Source of the DNA: Proteus terrae
Lineage (GTDB): Bacteria > Pseudomonadota > Gammaproteobacteria > Enterobacterales > Enterobacteriaceae
DNA length: 64,000 bases
Assembly (NCBI RefSeq): GCF_003144325.1
Contig: NZ_PENS01000005.1
Span: 242,628-306,627, forward strand
Direction: 5' to 3'
Numbering within the stretch: the first letter of the stretch is position 1; every line of letters begins with the position of its first letter. Both the position numbers and the translations under genes were made by a program. Below, piece after piece: positions 47,358 through 60,289 of this stretch. The notes below the pieces were generated by a model. That model saw only the letters and a list, made by a program, of their open reading frames with translations, was not told where the DNA came from and ran no database searches.

Positions 47358-47942
47358 TTACGCCTTAAAGCTATGTAAGCGGTTTATTGCTTTCTCATAA
47401 CCATCACGCATTAAAATGTCTGTGCATGAAAGAGCTTCATCAATAGCGTCATCAATTAATTTTTGTTCATTCATTGGTGGCTTGCCTAATACAAAACCAA
47501 CAACTTTATTTTTATCACCAGGGTGACCAATACCAATGCGTAAACGATAGAAGTTCGGATTATTAGCAAACTTACTTTGAATATCTTTTAATCCGTTATG
47601 ACCGCCATTGCCACCACCTAACTTCATTTTGACAACACCGGGCGGTAAATCCAGTTCATCATGTGCAACTAAAATTTCATCAAGCTCGATACGATAGAAA
47701 TTTGCCATCGCCTGTACCGCTTTACCACTTAAGTTCATAAAAGTTGTAGGTACTAATAGTCGAACATCATTACCGTTCAAATTAATGCGAGCGGTGTAAC
47801 CAAAGAATTTACTCTCTTCTTTTAGAGATTGTTGATGACGTTGAGCCAATAAATCAACATACCAAGCTCCCGCATTATGGCGAGTCTGGGCATAATCTGC
47901 ACCGGGGTTTGCTAACCCGACGATAAGTTTAATTTTACTCAC
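47358..47942 (-). CDS. pth: Pth, peptidyl-tRNA hydrolase
   Basis: Releases peptides from prematurely dropped peptidyl-tRNA. It has 194 residues. [23 protein letters not shown] carries the catalytic His, [10 protein letters not shown] and HDELDLPPG the active-site Asn and Asp, and [12 protein letters not shown] is intact. It is upstream of ychF on the same strand, with 184 bp between. Confidence 0.97.
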   Translation of the reverse strand: MSKIKLIVGLANPGADYAQTRHNAGAWYVDLLAQRHQQSLKEESKFFGYTARINLNGNDVRLLVPTTFMNLSGKAVQAMANFYRIELDEILVAHDELDLPPGVVKMKLGGGNGGHNGLKDIQSKFANNPNFYRLRIGIGHPGDKNKVVGFVLGKPPMNEQKLIDDAIDEALSCTDILMRDGYEKAINRLHSFKA

Positions 47943-48299
47943 AATAGCCTTTCACTGTTATCGTCTTAAAAGAAAGGCCATAGTTTACCTGTCTAAGCTC
48001 AGAAGCACAAAATAGATTACATAGAATGTTTTTTGGGAATGATAAGTGGAGGGAATGACTGCTTTTTGATTTAACAAAAAGAGCTAAAATGACAAAATTG
48101 GCGTCATTTCCTTCTTTTAAAAGAAAAAAACACATTTTTTGTTAAGATTTGTCAATAAATTTCGGAGCGATGTGATCCCTTCGACAATAACTCCTTAGTA
48201 TTTATGGCTATAATAACTGCAAAGAACGAAAGGTTATTCGATAGGTTATTTGATGTATTTTGTTGTTGAATCGTCTGACGACGCGCTTGGAGGTGCAAC
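47943..48299. other. pth/ychH intergenic region
   Basis: Divergent promoter region. A small hairpin (AAATGAC 48087-48093 with GTCATTT 48103-48109) is the only structure seen; no gene. Confidence 0.4.
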
Positions 48300-48578
48300 A
48301 TGAAATATAAACATGCATATGCAATTGGTAATTTATGTATGGCTACGGGGATGATTGTTATGCTCGGTAGTCTCGGTTATACGCTTCTTACTCATATTTT
48401 CCCATTAGGACTCCCTGAGTTTTTATCAGATATCTCTTTAATGGGGATCTTTATTGGTGCTTTGGTTTGGTTAGCCGGCGCCCGTATTGGTGGTAGAGAA
48501 ACAATAGCAGAAAGATATTGGTGGTTACGTAACCATGATGAACGTTATCGTCGTCATGACAATCACCGTTACCCATAA
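48300..48578 (+). CDS. ychH: YchH, small stress-associated membrane protein
   Basis: Ninety-two residues with two membrane helices (about 10-32 and 44-62). The segment GIFIGALVWLAGARIGGRE and the tail RYWWLRNHDERYRRHDN match E. coli YchH, which is induced by stress. GGAGGT precedes the ATG. It lies between pth and prs, the same place as in E. coli. Confidence 0.92.
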   Translation: MKYKHAYAIGNLCMATGMIVMLGSLGYTLLTHIFPLGLPEFLSDISLMGIFIGALVWLAGARIGGRETIAERYWWLRNHDERYRRHDNHRYP

Positions 48579-48685
48579 TATTATTATCACAAGTAAATAT
48601 CAGATTAGATAAAAATAATAATGAAGTTAATAACTGATATTAAGTGAATAATAGTTATCATTATGTGTTGTAATACACACCTATA

Positions 48686-48712
48686 GACCCGTTTAATGAT
48701 AACGGGTTTTTT
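48686..48712 (+). terminator. Terminator after ychH
   Basis: ACCCGTT (48688-48694) and AACGGGT (48701-48707) form a 7-bp stem followed by TTTTT. Confidence 0.8.
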
Positions 48713-48744
48713 GTTGCCTAAAATTCTTATTCTAGAAAAAATAA

Positions 48745-48780
48745 CAAAAAACCCGCTATAGCACAGGCTATAGCGGGTTT
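48745..48780 (-). terminator. Terminator of prs
   Basis: AAACCCGCTATAGC and GCTATAGCGGGTTT are perfect 14-bp complements with a 4-nt loop; the minus strand continues in a T run. It is 35 bp beyond the prs stop. Confidence 0.9.
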
Positions 48781-48814
48781 AGTTATCTCAAATTGCAATG
48801 AATGTTATAACAAA

Positions 48815-49849
<1,035 letters not shown>

Positions 49850-50725
49850 TTACGGGTGCAATAACACAGGTATCCTTGAGCGGAATAAATGCAGAGGAGA
49901 AATGTTGGCGCCTTGCGCTACAAATCCATGCACCCACTCAGGGGCGTTAACTAACACTTCACTAGCGGCAACTTGTGAGTCGAACTCACCGAACACACAG
50001 GCACCTGTCCCAGTTAAGCGTGACGGTGCATATTCTAACAGCCACGAAAGCAGATATTCAACCTCACGAAAACGTTTTCTTGCGATCATTTCACAGTCAT
50101 TTTCGAACGGAGCCTTTAATAATGCGCCAAGAGAGCGAATAGGAGAATTACGTTTTAATTCTGGATCTGTGAAGATTGTCGGTGTTGGAATGGAAATTCC
50201 GGGGTGTGCGACCAAATACCATTGCTCTTTTGGCTCTGCTGGGGTCAAAATTTCACCAACGCCTTCGGCAAACGCGGCATGACCTTTTACAAAAACAGGA
50301 ACATCTGCACCTAAACTTACCCCTAATTCGGCTAAGGTTTCATCACTTAGACCCGCTTGCCAGTGGTAATTAAGTGCGATTAATGTCGTTGCTGCGTTAG
50401 AGGAACCTCCACCTAAGCCACCTCCCATAGGAAGTTTTTTATCAATACTGATATCTGCGCCGTGATACTGCAAAGGAATATTATGTTGGTGGCAATAATC
50501 ACGAAGTAATTTAGCGGCTTTAATAATTAAATTATCTTTATCTTCTACACCATCAATCGGCGTCAAGATAGTTAACTGGGTATCATCACGAGGTGTAATA
50601 GTGAGTGTGTCACCATAATCTAAAAATTGAAATAACGTTTGTAAATTATGATAACCATCAGGGCGTTTCCCCGTGATGTAGAGAAAAAGATTTAATTTGG
50701 CGGGAGAAGGCCAACTTAGAGTCAT
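49850..50725 (-). CDS. ispE: IspE, 4-diphosphocytidyl-2-C-methyl-D-erythritol kinase
   Basis: GHMP kinase of the MEP isoprenoid pathway. It has 291 residues. [29 protein letters not shown] is the substrate-binding start and [20 protein letters not shown] the ATP-binding motif. [14 protein letters not shown] closes the family pattern. Start overlaps the lolB end by 4 bp (ATGA type). Confidence 0.97.
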   Translation of the reverse strand: MTLSWPSPAKLNLFLYITGKRPDGYHNLQTLFQFLDYGDTLTITPRDDTQLTILTPIDGVEDKDNLIIKAAKLLRDYCHQHNIPLQYHGADISIDKKLPMGGGLGGGSSNAATTLIALNYHWQAGLSDETLAELGVSLGADVPVFVKGHAAFAEGVGEILTPAEPKEQWYLVAHPGISIPTPTIFTDPELKRNSPIRSLGALLKAPFENDCEMIARKRFREVEYLLSWLLEYAPSRLTGTGACVFGEFDSQVAASEVLVNAPEWVHGFVAQGANISPLHLFRSRIPVLLHP

Positions 50726-51360
50726 TGCTGTATATCCCAGTTATCCATTTTTAATTTGATAGTGCGTTCACCTTGTTTTAGCTCAAGGCGCTGTGGCAGA
50801 TTGGGTGTGGTACTTGAATCATAAGCTTGGTAAGTCACAATCCAATCGCCTTCAGGGGCAGGTAATGTAACAGATTTTAGTAAGTGATTAGCATCTAACG
50901 TGAAATCAGTTGCGTCACCCGGTAAACCAATGAGCCAAGCACGCAGGTTTTTGAGTGGGATAACCATACCTGTGAGCTGGTAAATCATCTCAGCAGGGTT
51001 ATCGCTATAATATTTTTTACCATTATTATCGGTAACTTCAATCACACCAGGCATGACATTTAAATCGAGTTCTGTTGTGCCTAAAGGATTAGTAAGCAAT
51101 AAGCGATAACGCTCATCGGCTCTGTCTTGCCAATAGAATCGGGCATAGGTTTTGTTTGTATCTTCGATATAAGCAAAAGCACCTCGGGTTTCATATTGTG
51201 AAATTTGTTTTAATGCTTGTTGGCGAGCTTGCCATTGCACATCGCTATCAGATGCCGAGCCTTGAGTCTTTATCTGATTTAGATTACAGGCACTCAGCAA
51301 CAACGCCGTTAGCGGGATAAGGCGCAGCAGTTGTTTGGTTGAAAAAAAGCGTGAACGCAT
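50722..51360 (-). CDS. lolB: LolB, outer-membrane lipoprotein receptor
   Basis: Receives lipoproteins from LolA and inserts them into the outer membrane. It has 212 residues. The lipoprotein signal peptide ends in the lipobox LLSAC (Cys25). The mature part contains [23 protein letters not shown] and the [10 protein letters not shown] strand region typical of LolB. First gene of lolB-ispE-prs, divergent from hemA over 240 bp. Confidence 0.96.
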   Translation of the reverse strand: MRSRFFSTKQLLRLIPLTALLLSACNLNQIKTQGSASDSDVQWQARQQALKQISQYETRGAFAYIEDTNKTYARFYWQDRADERYRLLLTNPLGTTELDLNVMPGVIEVTDNNGKKYYSDNPAEMIYQLTGMVIPLKNLRAWLIGLPGDATDFTLDANHLLKSVTLPAPEGDWIVTYQAYDSSTTPNLPQRLELKQGERTIKLKMDNWDIQQ

Positions 51361-51600
51361 AGCTGAGACATTCCTTTAATTCGTTATTAGTTGAAAAAAA
51401 GAGTATCATAAACCTTATGATATAACGATATTTCGTTAAATTGTGTATAGAAATCTCCTATCACTCAAGTAAGCTCTTTTATTGAATCTGTTCATCAAGT
51501 AGAATGGCGGAAATGAAGAGTCCATACTAAATGCGCTGTTTTAGGTTTACACTAAGTCAAGTCGCGAGGCGGTATTTATTCATAACTCGATATAGTTGAT

Positions 51601-52863
51601 ATGACGTTATTAGCATTAGGTATTAATCATAAAACAGCCCCCGTTGCTTTACGTGAGAAAGTCTCTTTTTCTCCCGATACCATGGGTGATGCCTTGAATA
51701 ACCTCTTACAGCAACCCGCTGTCAGAGGTGGTGTCGTGCTGTCTACTTGTAACCGTACTGAGCTCTATCTTAGTATGGAAGACAAAGAAAATAGCCATGA
51801 ACAGCTTATTCGCTGGTTATGTCAATATCACCAAATAGAGCCAAATGAACTGAAAAGCAGTGTTTATTGGCATCAAGATAATCAAGCTGTCAGTCATTTA
51901 ATGCGAGTGGCAAGCGGTTTAGATTCTCTCGTATTAGGTGAACCTCAAATTTTAGGGCAAGTTAAAAAAGCCTTTGCCGATTCTCAAAATTATCACTCGC
52001 TCTCTTCAGAGCTGGAACGCCTGTTTCAGAAATCTTTTTCAGTTGCGAAAAGAGTGAGAACAGAGACTCAAATTGGTGCTAACGCAGTTTCTGTTGCTTT
52101 TGCGGCTTGTACATTAGCGCGTCAAATCTTCGAATCGTTATCTTCTTTGACTATTTTATTAGTGGGGGCCGGTGAGACAATAGAGTTAGTCGCTCGCCAT
52201 CTTCGTGAACATCAAGTCAAAAAAATCATTATTGCTAATCGAACAAAAGAACGTGCTCAGCGTTTAGCAAATGAAGTTGATGCTGAAGTCATTACATTAT
52301 CAGATATTGATGAATGTCTTGCACAGGCTGATATTGTCATTAGTTCTACAGCAAGCCCATTACCGATTATTGGTAAGGGAATGGTTGAAAGAGCGCTTAA
52401 AAAACGACGTAATCAACCAATGTTACTGGTGGATATCGCGGTTCCTCGTGATATTGAACAAGATGTCGAAAAGCTTAATAACGTTTATCTTTATAGCGTT
52501 GATGATTTAGAAGCGATTATTCAACATAACCGTGAACAACGCCAAGCAGCTGCGGTTCAAGCTGAACATATTGTCCAGCAAGAAAGTGGGCAATTTATGG
52601 ATTGGCTGCGAGCACAAGGTGCTGTGGGTGCAATTCGAGAATATCGAGACAGTGCTGAAATGTTACGTGCAGAAATGACAGAAAAAGCCATCACATTGAT
52701 ACAAAACGGAGCGGATGCAGAAAAAGTCATCCAACAGCTCTCTCATCAATTGATGAATCGTCTTATTCATACACCAACAAAATCTCTTCAACAGGCTGCC
52801 AGTGATGGTGATATTGAACGCCTGAATCTATTACGTGAAAGTTTGGGTATTACCCATAATTAA
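51601..52863 (+). CDS. hemA: HemA, glutamyl-tRNA reductase
   Basis: Reduces glutamyl-tRNA to glutamate 1-semialdehyde, the first step of haem synthesis. It has 420 residues. The catalytic cysteine is in [27 protein letters not shown] is conserved, and [16 protein letters not shown] is the NADPH-binding motif. The N-terminal [21 protein letters not shown] matches the region that governs haem-linked degradation in enterobacteria. First gene of hemA-prfA-prmC. Confidence 0.98.
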   Translation: MTLLALGINHKTAPVALREKVSFSPDTMGDALNNLLQQPAVRGGVVLSTCNRTELYLSMEDKENSHEQLIRWLCQYHQIEPNELKSSVYWHQDNQAVSHLMRVASGLDSLVLGEPQILGQVKKAFADSQNYHSLSSELERLFQKSFSVAKRVRTETQIGANAVSVAFAACTLARQIFESLSSLTILLVGAGETIELVARHLREHQVKKIIIANRTKERAQRLANEVDAEVITLSDIDECLAQADIVISSTASPLPIIGKGMVERALKKRRNQPMLLVDIAVPRDIEQDVEKLNNVYLYSVDDLEAIIQHNREQRQAAAVQAEHIVQQESGQFMDWLRAQGAVGAIREYRDSAEMLRAEMTEKAITLIQNGADAEKVIQQLSHQLMNRLIHTPTKSLQQAASDGDIERLNLLRESLGITHN

Positions 52864-52891
52864 CTTTGTCTAACAGGATCTTAATCTACGA

Positions 52892-53974
52892 ATGAAGCCT
52901 TCTATTGTCGCTAAGTTGGAAGCTCTACAAGAGCGTTATGAAGAAATTCAGGCACTTCTGTCAGAAGCTGATGTTATTGCCTCTCAGGAGCGTTTTCGTG
53001 CGCTTTCAAAAGAATACTCTCAATTAACTGACGTCACGGCTTGTTTTAGCCAATGGCGAAAAGTGCAAGACGACATTGAAGCAGCAGAAATGATGCTTGA
53101 TGATCCTGAAATGAAAGAGATGGCACAAGAAGAGCTGAGAGAAGCACAAGCATTAAATGATGATTTAGAACAACAGTTACAAGTGCTGTTACTGCCTAAA
53201 GATCCTGATGATGAATTTAACTGTTTCCTTGAAATTCGTGCGGGAACAGGGGGAGATGAAGCGGCATTATTTGCTGGTGATTTATTCCGTATGTATAGCC
53301 GTTATGCAGAGTCACGTCGTTGGCGTATTGAAGTCATGAATGCTAACGAAGGTGAGCATGGTGGCTATAAAGAAGTTATCGCAAAAGTAGTTGGCGATGG
53401 CGCTTATGGTGTATTGAAATTCGAATCAGGTGGTCACCGTGTTCAACGTGTTCCTGAAACGGAATCTCAAGGCCGTATTCATACTTCTGCTTGTACGGTT
53501 GCTGTATTAGCAGAAGTACCAGAAGCTGAATTACCTGAAATCAGTCCAAGTGACTTGCGTATTGATACATTCCGTTCTTCAGGGGCGGGTGGTCAGCACG
53601 TTAATACCACCGATTCTGCTATCCGTATTACGCATATCCCAACAGGAATTGTGGTGGAATGTCAGGATGAGCGTTCACAGCACAAAAACAAAGCCAAAGC
53701 GATGTCTGTATTAGGTGCACGTATTCGTGCGGCTGAAATACAAAAACGCCAAGAAGCGGAAGCTTCTGAACGTCGTAACTTGTTGGGTTCTGGTGACCGT
53801 TCTGACCGAATTAGAACATACAACTTCCCACAAGGTCGTGTAACTGATCACCGTATCAACCTCACGTTTTATCGTTTAGATGAAGTAATGGAAGGAAAAT
53901 TAGATCCATTAATTCAGCCTATTGTAACTGAGTACCAAGCGGATCAACTTTCTGCACTTTCTGAGTTGAATTAA
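52892..53974 (+). CDS. prfA: PrfA, peptide chain release factor 1
   Basis: Recognises UAA and UAG and triggers peptide release. It has 360 residues. The catalytic GGQ is in [21 protein letters not shown] near residue 230, with the [20 protein letters not shown] tripeptide-loop region before it. Its stop overlaps the start of prmC (TAATG), and PrmC methylates this GGQ glutamine. Confidence 0.98.
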   Translation: MKPSIVAKLEALQERYEEIQALLSEADVIASQERFRALSKEYSQLTDVTACFSQWRKVQDDIEAAEMMLDDPEMKEMAQEELREAQALNDDLEQQLQVLLLPKDPDDEFNCFLEIRAGTGGDEAALFAGDLFRMYSRYAESRRWRIEVMNANEGEHGGYKEVIAKVVGDGAYGVLKFESGGHRVQRVPETESQGRIHTSACTVAVLAEVPEAELPEISPSDLRIDTFRSSGAGGQHVNTTDSAIRITHIPTGIVVECQDERSQHKNKAKAMSVLGARIRAAEIQKRQEAEASERRNLLGSGDRSDRIRTYNFPQGRVTDHRINLTFYRLDEVMEGKLDPLIQPIVTEYQADQLSALSELN

Positions 53975-54822
53975 TGAATTATGAACAATGGCTGCGTGAA
54001 GCAGCCTTGCAATTAATTGAAAGTGACAGCCCTAAACGTGATGCTGAAATTCTACTTGGGTACGTGACACAACGTACCCGCACTTATTTAATTGCCTTTA
54101 ATGAAACAGTACTTTCGCCAGACGAATTAACACAATTATCGCAATTGCTGACTCGACGTATTAAAGGTGAACCTATTGCTTATTTAGTCGGTGAAAGAGA
54201 GTTTTGGTCACTACCTTTAAAAGTCTCACCTGCAACATTAATTCCTCGTCCAGATACAGAATGCCTTGTTGAAAAAGCATTAGAAAAACTACCTTCAGAG
54301 CCGACCCGTATTCTTGATTTAGGAACAGGAACTGGTGCTATTGCGTTAGCAATGGCATCAGAACGTCCAGATTGCCATATTATTGGTGTGGATTTTCAAC
54401 CTGAAGCTGTGGCATTAGCGCAAGAGAATGCGACCAACTTAGCATTAAACAACACAGAATTTATGGAAAGTTGTTGGTTTAGTTCACTCTCTGGGTATCA
54501 ATTTGGTATGATAATCAGTAATCCTCCTTACATTGATGAAAATGATGAGCATATTCATCAGGGGGATGTTCGTTTTGAACCTTTAACCGCATTAGTTGCT
54601 GGTAAAAATGGTTTTGCTGATATTGAGATTATCATTGAAAGTGCTCGTCAGTTTTTAACTGATAATGGCTGGGTGTTACTGGAACACGGCTGGCAACAAG
54701 GCGAAGGTGTACGCAATATTTTTATTGATAAGGGTTACTGCTGTGTGGAAACTTTCCGTGATTATGGCGGTAATGAGCGAGTGACAGTAGGTCGTTGGAA
54801 TTATGATAGAAACCATAGCTGA
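53974..54822 (+). CDS. prmC: PrmC, release-factor glutamine methyltransferase
   Basis: SAM-dependent methylation of the GGQ glutamine of RF1 and RF2. It has 282 residues. ILDLGTGTGAIALAMASERP is the SAM site and IISNPPYIDENDEHI the NPPY catalytic motif. It overlaps prfA by 1 bp and sirB1 by 20 bp. Confidence 0.97.
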   Translation: MNYEQWLREAALQLIESDSPKRDAEILLGYVTQRTRTYLIAFNETVLSPDELTQLSQLLTRRIKGEPIAYLVGEREFWSLPLKVSPATLIPRPDTECLVEKALEKLPSEPTRILDLGTGTGAIALAMASERPDCHIIGVDFQPEAVALAQENATNLALNNTEFMESCWFSSLSGYQFGMIISNPPYIDENDEHIHQGDVRFEPLTALVAGKNGFADIEIIIESARQFLTDNGWVLLEHGWQQGEGVRNIFIDKGYCCVETFRDYGGNERVTVGRWNYDRNHS

Positions 54823-55615
54823 TTACGAATTTAATAAAGCCCCTTTAGTTAAGGGCATGATCCTTATCTCTCAGGCTATTCGACCTGATTTTCCGACCAC
54901 TTCTGTTGGTTATCAACTAGCGCAGTTAGTTGAACAGGCAGAAGCTGAAATTCCCCAACAAGGAAATACCAAAGAGCAGATAGAAGCACTCCTCAAACTG
55001 TTTTATAAACAGTGGCACTTTAGTGGTGCAAGTGGCAAATACTGCCTTTCTGATACGTTATGGTTAGATAAAGTATTAGCAACACACGTAGGCTCTCCTG
55101 TTTCACTGGGTTCGATTCTTATTTATATCGCACAAGCGTTAAATTTACCGTTAGTGCCGGTTATCTTTCCTACACAACTTATCATCAGAATAGATATTCC
55201 TAATGAACAACCGCTATTTTTAAATCCAATAAATGGTGAATATCTATCACAACATACCTTAGAAGTTTGGTTAAAAGGGAATGTAGGTAGCGCCTCTGTA
55301 TTATTAGAGGCAGATTTAGAAGAATCAGAATACAGTTCTATTATTCGTAAACTTTTGGATACATTAAAAGTTTCTTTAATGGAAGAAAAGAATATGGAGC
55401 AAGCATTAAAAGCGAGTGAAACGGTGTTAATGTTTGATCCTGAAGATCCCTACGAAATACGTGATCGTGGACTTATTTTTGCTCAGTTAGAGTGCAACCA
55501 TGTGGCGATTTCTGACTTAAACTATTTTATTGAGCAATGTCCTGAAGATCCTATTTCAGAAATGATCAAAATCCAAATTCATTCGATAGAACAAAATCCT
55601 ATTGTTCTACATTAA
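54803..55615 (+). CDS. sirB1: SirB1 (YchA) family protein
   Basis: Two hundred and seventy residues with a transglutaminase-like N-terminal half (SDTLWLDKVLATHVGSPVSLGSILIYIAQALNLPLVPVIFP) and a TPR-like C-terminal half (NMEQALKASETVLMFDPEDPYEIRDRGLIFAQLECNHVA-type repeats). Function unclear. It follows prmC with a 20-bp overlap; the membrane protein SirB2 (YchQ) that sits between them in E. coli is absent. Confidence 0.92.
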   Translation: MIETIADYEFNKAPLVKGMILISQAIRPDFPTTSVGYQLAQLVEQAEAEIPQQGNTKEQIEALLKLFYKQWHFSGASGKYCLSDTLWLDKVLATHVGSPVSLGSILIYIAQALNLPLVPVIFPTQLIIRIDIPNEQPLFLNPINGEYLSQHTLEVWLKGNVGSASVLLEADLEESEYSSIIRKLLDTLKVSLMEEKNMEQALKASETVLMFDPEDPYEIRDRGLIFAQLECNHVAISDLNYFIEQCPEDPISEMIKIQIHSIEQNPIVLH

Positions 55616-55636
55616 AAATTTAAGAAACGTACTTAA

Positions 55637-56527
<891 letters not shown>

Positions 56528-56534
56528 AATTGTT

Positions 56535-57458
56535 ATGCAATTGCATACAGTTGTGAATATGTTCGGCGCTGATCTTCAGCGCCGTTATCACGAAAAAATT
56601 CATAAAATCACCCTTCATGGCGGTTTCAGCTGTCCTAATAGAGATGGCACATTGGGGCGGGGAGGCTGTACTTTCTGTAATGTTTCCTCTTTTGCTGATG
56701 AGCAAACACAATATCATTCGATAGAAGAACAAATTGCATTGCAAGCCCAAAATATTAACCGTGCGCATCGTTATCTTGCCTATTTTCAAGCCTATACCAG
56801 TACTTATGCCGAAGTAGAATACTTACGTACGTTATATGAAACCGCATTATTACAAGCGGATATGGTTGGGTTATGTGTCGGAACTCGGCCAGATTGTGTC
56901 CCTGTTAGCGTATTGGATTTATTGCAAGGTTATCGCGATAAAGGCTATGAAGTATGGTTAGAACTTGGTTTACAAACGGCTCATGATAAAACATTGAAGC
57001 ACATTAATCGTGGGCATGATTTTCAATGTTATCAAGCGACCACTCGAGAAGCTCGTCGGCGTGGTTTAAAAGTGTGTACGCACCTTATTGTTGGACTGCC
57101 ACGAGAAGATCATCTATTTAATATGCAAACATTAGAGCGTGTGGTAGATACAGGCACTGATGGGCTTAAATTACACCCATTACATATTGTTGAAGGCAGC
57201 ACGATAGCTAAAGCATGGAAAGCAGGGCGTATTAATGCATTGACGCAAGATCAGTATGTTTATACTGCGGGTGAGATGATCCGCCATACTCCTCCTGAAA
57301 TTATTTATCACCGAGTGTGTGCTAGCGCTAGAAAACCCACCTTATTAGCTCCTGAATGGTGTGAGAATCACTGGTTGGGAATGAATGCACTTTATCAAGA
57401 TTTATTAAAAAAGGGTGTGCAAGGAAGCGGGATTGGTAATGCGTTTATTCCTAATTAA
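56535..57458 (+). CDS. yhcC: YhcC, radical SAM protein (TIGR01212-type)
   Basis: Three hundred and seven residues matching E. coli YhcC. The iron-sulfur cysteines are in KITLHGGFSCPNRDGTLGRGGCTFCN, followed by AYFQAYTSTYAEVEYLR and LELGLQTAHDKTLKHINRGHD. The C-terminal GEMIRHTPPEIIYHR is also conserved. Reaction is not established. It begins 7 bp after kdsA here, whereas E. coli keeps yhcC elsewhere, next to the glutamate synthase genes. Confidence 0.93.
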   Translation: MQLHTVVNMFGADLQRRYHEKIHKITLHGGFSCPNRDGTLGRGGCTFCNVSSFADEQTQYHSIEEQIALQAQNINRAHRYLAYFQAYTSTYAEVEYLRTLYETALLQADMVGLCVGTRPDCVPVSVLDLLQGYRDKGYEVWLELGLQTAHDKTLKHINRGHDFQCYQATTREARRRGLKVCTHLIVGLPREDHLFNMQTLERVVDTGTDGLKLHPLHIVEGSTIAKAWKAGRINALTQDQYVYTAGEMIRHTPPEIIYHRVCASARKPTLLAPEWCENHWLGMNALYQDLLKKGVQGSGIGNAFIPN

Positions 57459-57538
57459 GTGAATTATTTTTTATATTAAGAATGAGCGTTGAAATTAATA
57501 ATTTCTCAAATTAAATCTTATAATTATTCATAATTAAA

Positions 57539-57577
57539 AACGCCTTTAATCTTTATTTAATATTGATTAAAGGCGTT
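57539..57577. terminator. Bidirectional terminator between yhcC and dauA
   Basis: AACGCCTTTAAT (57539-57550) and ATTAAAGGCGTT (57566-57577) are perfect 12-bp complements, with an A run on the left and T-rich DNA on the right. Confidence 0.88.
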
Positions 57578-57603
57578 AATTTTTTATCTGAAATTCTAAA
57601 CCG

Positions 57604-59304
57604 CTACTGAATTAATTCCAAATCATCCAGTGCTTTTTGTAATGAAGGATAGAAATTCAGAGTATCTTCAATTGGTGTGACTCTTGCTCTGGCCAACGTT
57701 TTTAAAGGCTGGAAAGGAATATCACAAACAATCACATGGGTATCATGTTTAACATCAGTGACAAAATGCTGGAATGCATGTAATCCACCTGCATCTAACA
57801 CAGGAACAGCATCCCATTGCATAATAACGGTTTTATAACCTTTACTACGCTCACGTAACTCATTAAAGATACGCTCAGCGGCGGCAAAGAATAATGGACC
57901 ATTAACACGCACAACTAATAATTGTTTATCATCATCAGTATAAGGGGATTCAGTTATTTTGGTCATATTGGCAATACGACGCATAAATAACAGTGAAGCC
58001 AACACAATACCGATAGTAATGGCAATAACCATATCAAAGAGAACGGTGAGCGATAAGCATAATACTAAGACAATAATATCGTCTTTAGGAGCGTGTCGAA
58101 TAAGATCAATAACTTTACGTGCTTCACTCATATTCCATGCAACAATTAACAGCAGTGCGGACATTGCGGCTAAAGGTAAATAAGAAAGAAAAGGGGCTAA
58201 TACAAGTAAAGTTAGCAACACCAATAATGAGTGAACAATAGCAGAAACAGGTGATGTTGCACCTGCACGTACGTTAGCAGCAGAACGTGCAATCGCCGCG
58301 GTTGCTGTAATACCACCGAAGAAAGGTGCGACAATATTACCAACACCTTGTCCGACTAACTCACCATTAGAGTGATGCTTTTTGCCTGTCATACCATCAA
58401 GTACAACTGCACATAATAATGATTCGATAGCACCTAACATTGCCATTGAAAAGGCTGCGGGTAATAAAGCAGAAACAGTGCTCCAATTTAATTCAAGAGA
58501 TGTACCTGAACTTGGTAAATTCCAAGGTAAAACAAACTGAGGCAAAATAGGTGGGATACCTTGCCCAGTTGTTCCATTAGGAAGCATATAACTAAATTGT
58601 GAGCCAATAGTTGCAACGTCATGACCGAACATATTCACAATACCCATTACTGCTGTACCTGCGATTAAAGCGGGTAAGTGTCCGGGTAAGCGTAAATTCA
58701 GCTTAGGCCAATAAATTAAAACTAACAGTGTTGTCAGGCCAATAAGTGTATCACCAAGATGAATAGTCGGTAATGCAGAGCCTAGAGCAATTACTTTATC
58801 AATATAAGTTTCTGGCACATGCGCTAATTCAAGACCAAAAAAGTCTTTTACTTGCATTGTGGCAATAGTGATAGCAATTCCCGAAGTAAATCCAAGTGTT
58901 ACAGAAACAGGAATATACTCAATAAGCTTGCCAAAGCGAGCTAATCCCATAACCACTAAGATAACGCCAGACATGAGCGTAGCAATCAATAGGCCACTCA
59001 AACCAAACTGTTGTGATACAGGATAAAGGATCACAACAAAAGCGGCAGTAGGCCCTGACACGCTGTATCGAGAGCCACCAGAAACAGCAATGACTATACC
59101 GGCAATAGCTGCGGTATAAAGACCGTATTGCGGAGGAACACCGCTACCAATTGCCAAAGCCATGGCTAAAGGTATCGCGATAATTCCGACGGTGATCCCT
59201 GCAATAATATCTTTTAATAAACGCGCAAAAGAGTAAGGCTCTTTTACACATGCATCAATAAATGCACTAAAGGGGCGAACCCGGTTAACTTTATGAGTTT
59301 TCAT
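57604..59304 (-). CDS. dauA: DauA (YchM), SLC26/SulP dicarboxylate transporter
   Basis: Inner-membrane C4-dicarboxylate transporter used aerobically at acidic pH in E. coli. It has 566 residues: about twelve membrane helices and a C-terminal STAS domain (about 440-560). [37 protein letters not shown] SulP signature, [26 protein letters not shown] and the STAS motif [19 protein letters not shown] match E. coli DauA. Convergent with yhcC; it closes the conserved block. Confidence 0.95.
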   Translation of the reverse strand: MKTHKVNRVRPFSAFIDACVKEPYSFARLLKDIIAGITVGIIAIPLAMALAIGSGVPPQYGLYTAAIAGIVIAVSGGSRYSVSGPTAAFVVILYPVSQQFGLSGLLIATLMSGVILVVMGLARFGKLIEYIPVSVTLGFTSGIAITIATMQVKDFFGLELAHVPETYIDKVIALGSALPTIHLGDTLIGLTTLLVLIYWPKLNLRLPGHLPALIAGTAVMGIVNMFGHDVATIGSQFSYMLPNGTTGQGIPPILPQFVLPWNLPSSGTSLELNWSTVSALLPAAFSMAMLGAIESLLCAVVLDGMTGKKHHSNGELVGQGVGNIVAPFFGGITATAAIARSAANVRAGATSPVSAIVHSLLVLLTLLVLAPFLSYLPLAAMSALLLIVAWNMSEARKVIDLIRHAPKDDIIVLVLCLSLTVLFDMVIAITIGIVLASLLFMRRIANMTKITESPYTDDDKQLLVVRVNGPLFFAAAERIFNELRERSKGYKTVIMQWDAVPVLDAGGLHAFQHFVTDVKHDTHVIVCDIPFQPLKTLARARVTPIEDTLNFYPSLQKALDDLELIQ

Positions 59305-59840
59305 TTAGGATTAAACCAAAATAAGAAGTCAGATGCCGAATAACGGCGATAAGGAAAAGAGAGGATATCGCTTTTATTCGCTGATAATAATGTGATATAT
59401 CAAATTATTAATGCATATCTTAAAGCTTAGTAAAAATAAAATCAATTAAACTAATAAGTTAACCTAAATAGATAACGCAATGTATCTTATTGTATTTATT
59501 CTGTTGCTTGCTTGAAAATAAAGTTTAAATTTATTTTAAAATTATAAAAAGCGTTTTATTTTAGAATAAATGTCGTTTAGAGATAGAGTAATAAAAATAT
59601 TTTTACGTCATAAAAATCGGATAGACATAAATAACAATTACATAAGTTTTTTTAACTCATTAAAATTAATTATCAAAGCTTATTAAGCGATGAGAAATTA
59701 TTAAATAAAACGATTAAGTAAAAAATAAAATAAAAAATGTGTTGTATACTAACAATAATATCATCAAAAAATGAAAAGTTGCTGGATATAAACAAGTCAG
59801 TGAAGAGAAAACGAGACTAAAAGTGTAGATAATTTCGGAC
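59305..59840. other. Long gene-free AT-rich region
   Basis: Over 500 bp between the dauA start and the tRNA terminator, with no credible frame, RNA gene or repeat. It contains the dauA promoter region. Confidence 0.45.
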
Positions 59841-59876
59841 AAAAAAATAGAGCCTAGCTGAAAAACTAGGCTCTAT
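59841..59876 (-). terminator. Terminator of the tRNA-Ser transcript
   Basis: ATAGAGCCTAG (59847-59857) and CTAGGCTCTAT (59866-59876) are perfect complements; the minus strand then reads a T run. It lies 10 bp after the tRNA 3' end. Confidence 0.88.
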
Positions 59877-59885
59877 CTTAGAATA

Positions 59886-59973
59886 TGGCGGTGAGAGAGG
59901 GATTCGAACCCTCGATACGTTGCCGTATACACACTTTCCAGGCGTGCTCCTTCAGCCTCTCGGACATCTCACC
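59886..59973 (-). tRNA. tRNA-Ser (anticodon GGA)
   Basis: An 88-nt class II tRNA. On the minus strand it starts GGTGAGATGTCCGAG and ends CTCACCGCCA with an encoded CCA. The acceptor arms pair fully. The anticodon loop CTGGAAAG reads GGA (decodes UCC/UCU), the long variable arm is present, and the T-loop reads GGTTCGAATCC. It nearly equals E. coli serW/serX. Confidence 0.97.
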
Positions 59974-60289
59974 GTATTGTCGTTGGATATGTACTTAACA
60001 TCTCTCAACGGGGCGCTACTATATGGAAAAGGATCATAGGCGTCAACAGCTAAATGCATTTTTCCTTTAACTTTTGTATCAAGCAGTCAAATAAAAAACA
60101 ATATGCACAAATGCTAGGCAAATTATGCAGTAAAGCAATACTAATATGGATTGTTGTACTGAACAGAGAATTAAGAATTTCGTTAACTGGTTAACATTCT
60201 CAACATTTTTATTAACAACTTATTCAAAGAGACTTGAAATCAGAACGTAACCCTCGCACCCTATGATAAAAATGCTGGAGGAAGGCAAA
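59974..60289. other. tRNA-Ser/ghrA intergenic region
   Basis: Divergent promoter region of the tRNA and ghrA. No direct repeat of the tRNA 3' end and no integrase gene seen, so there is no sign of an island at this tRNA within the window. Confidence 0.45.

Noticed and set aside
47935..48135. A 66-codon minus-strand frame upstream of pth
   Set aside because: Overlaps the pth leader, low-complexity content, no ribosome site and no family resemblance.
48645..48668. AATAATAGTTATCATTATG as a Fur box
   Set aside because: It lies downstream of ychH, not in a promoter, and AT-rich DNA gives such partial matches by chance.
59886..60289. tRNA-Ser as the attachment site of an island running to the right edge
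   Set aside because: No integrase and no repeat of the tRNA 3' end within the window; ghrA next to it is a core gene. An attachment site outside the window cannot be excluded.
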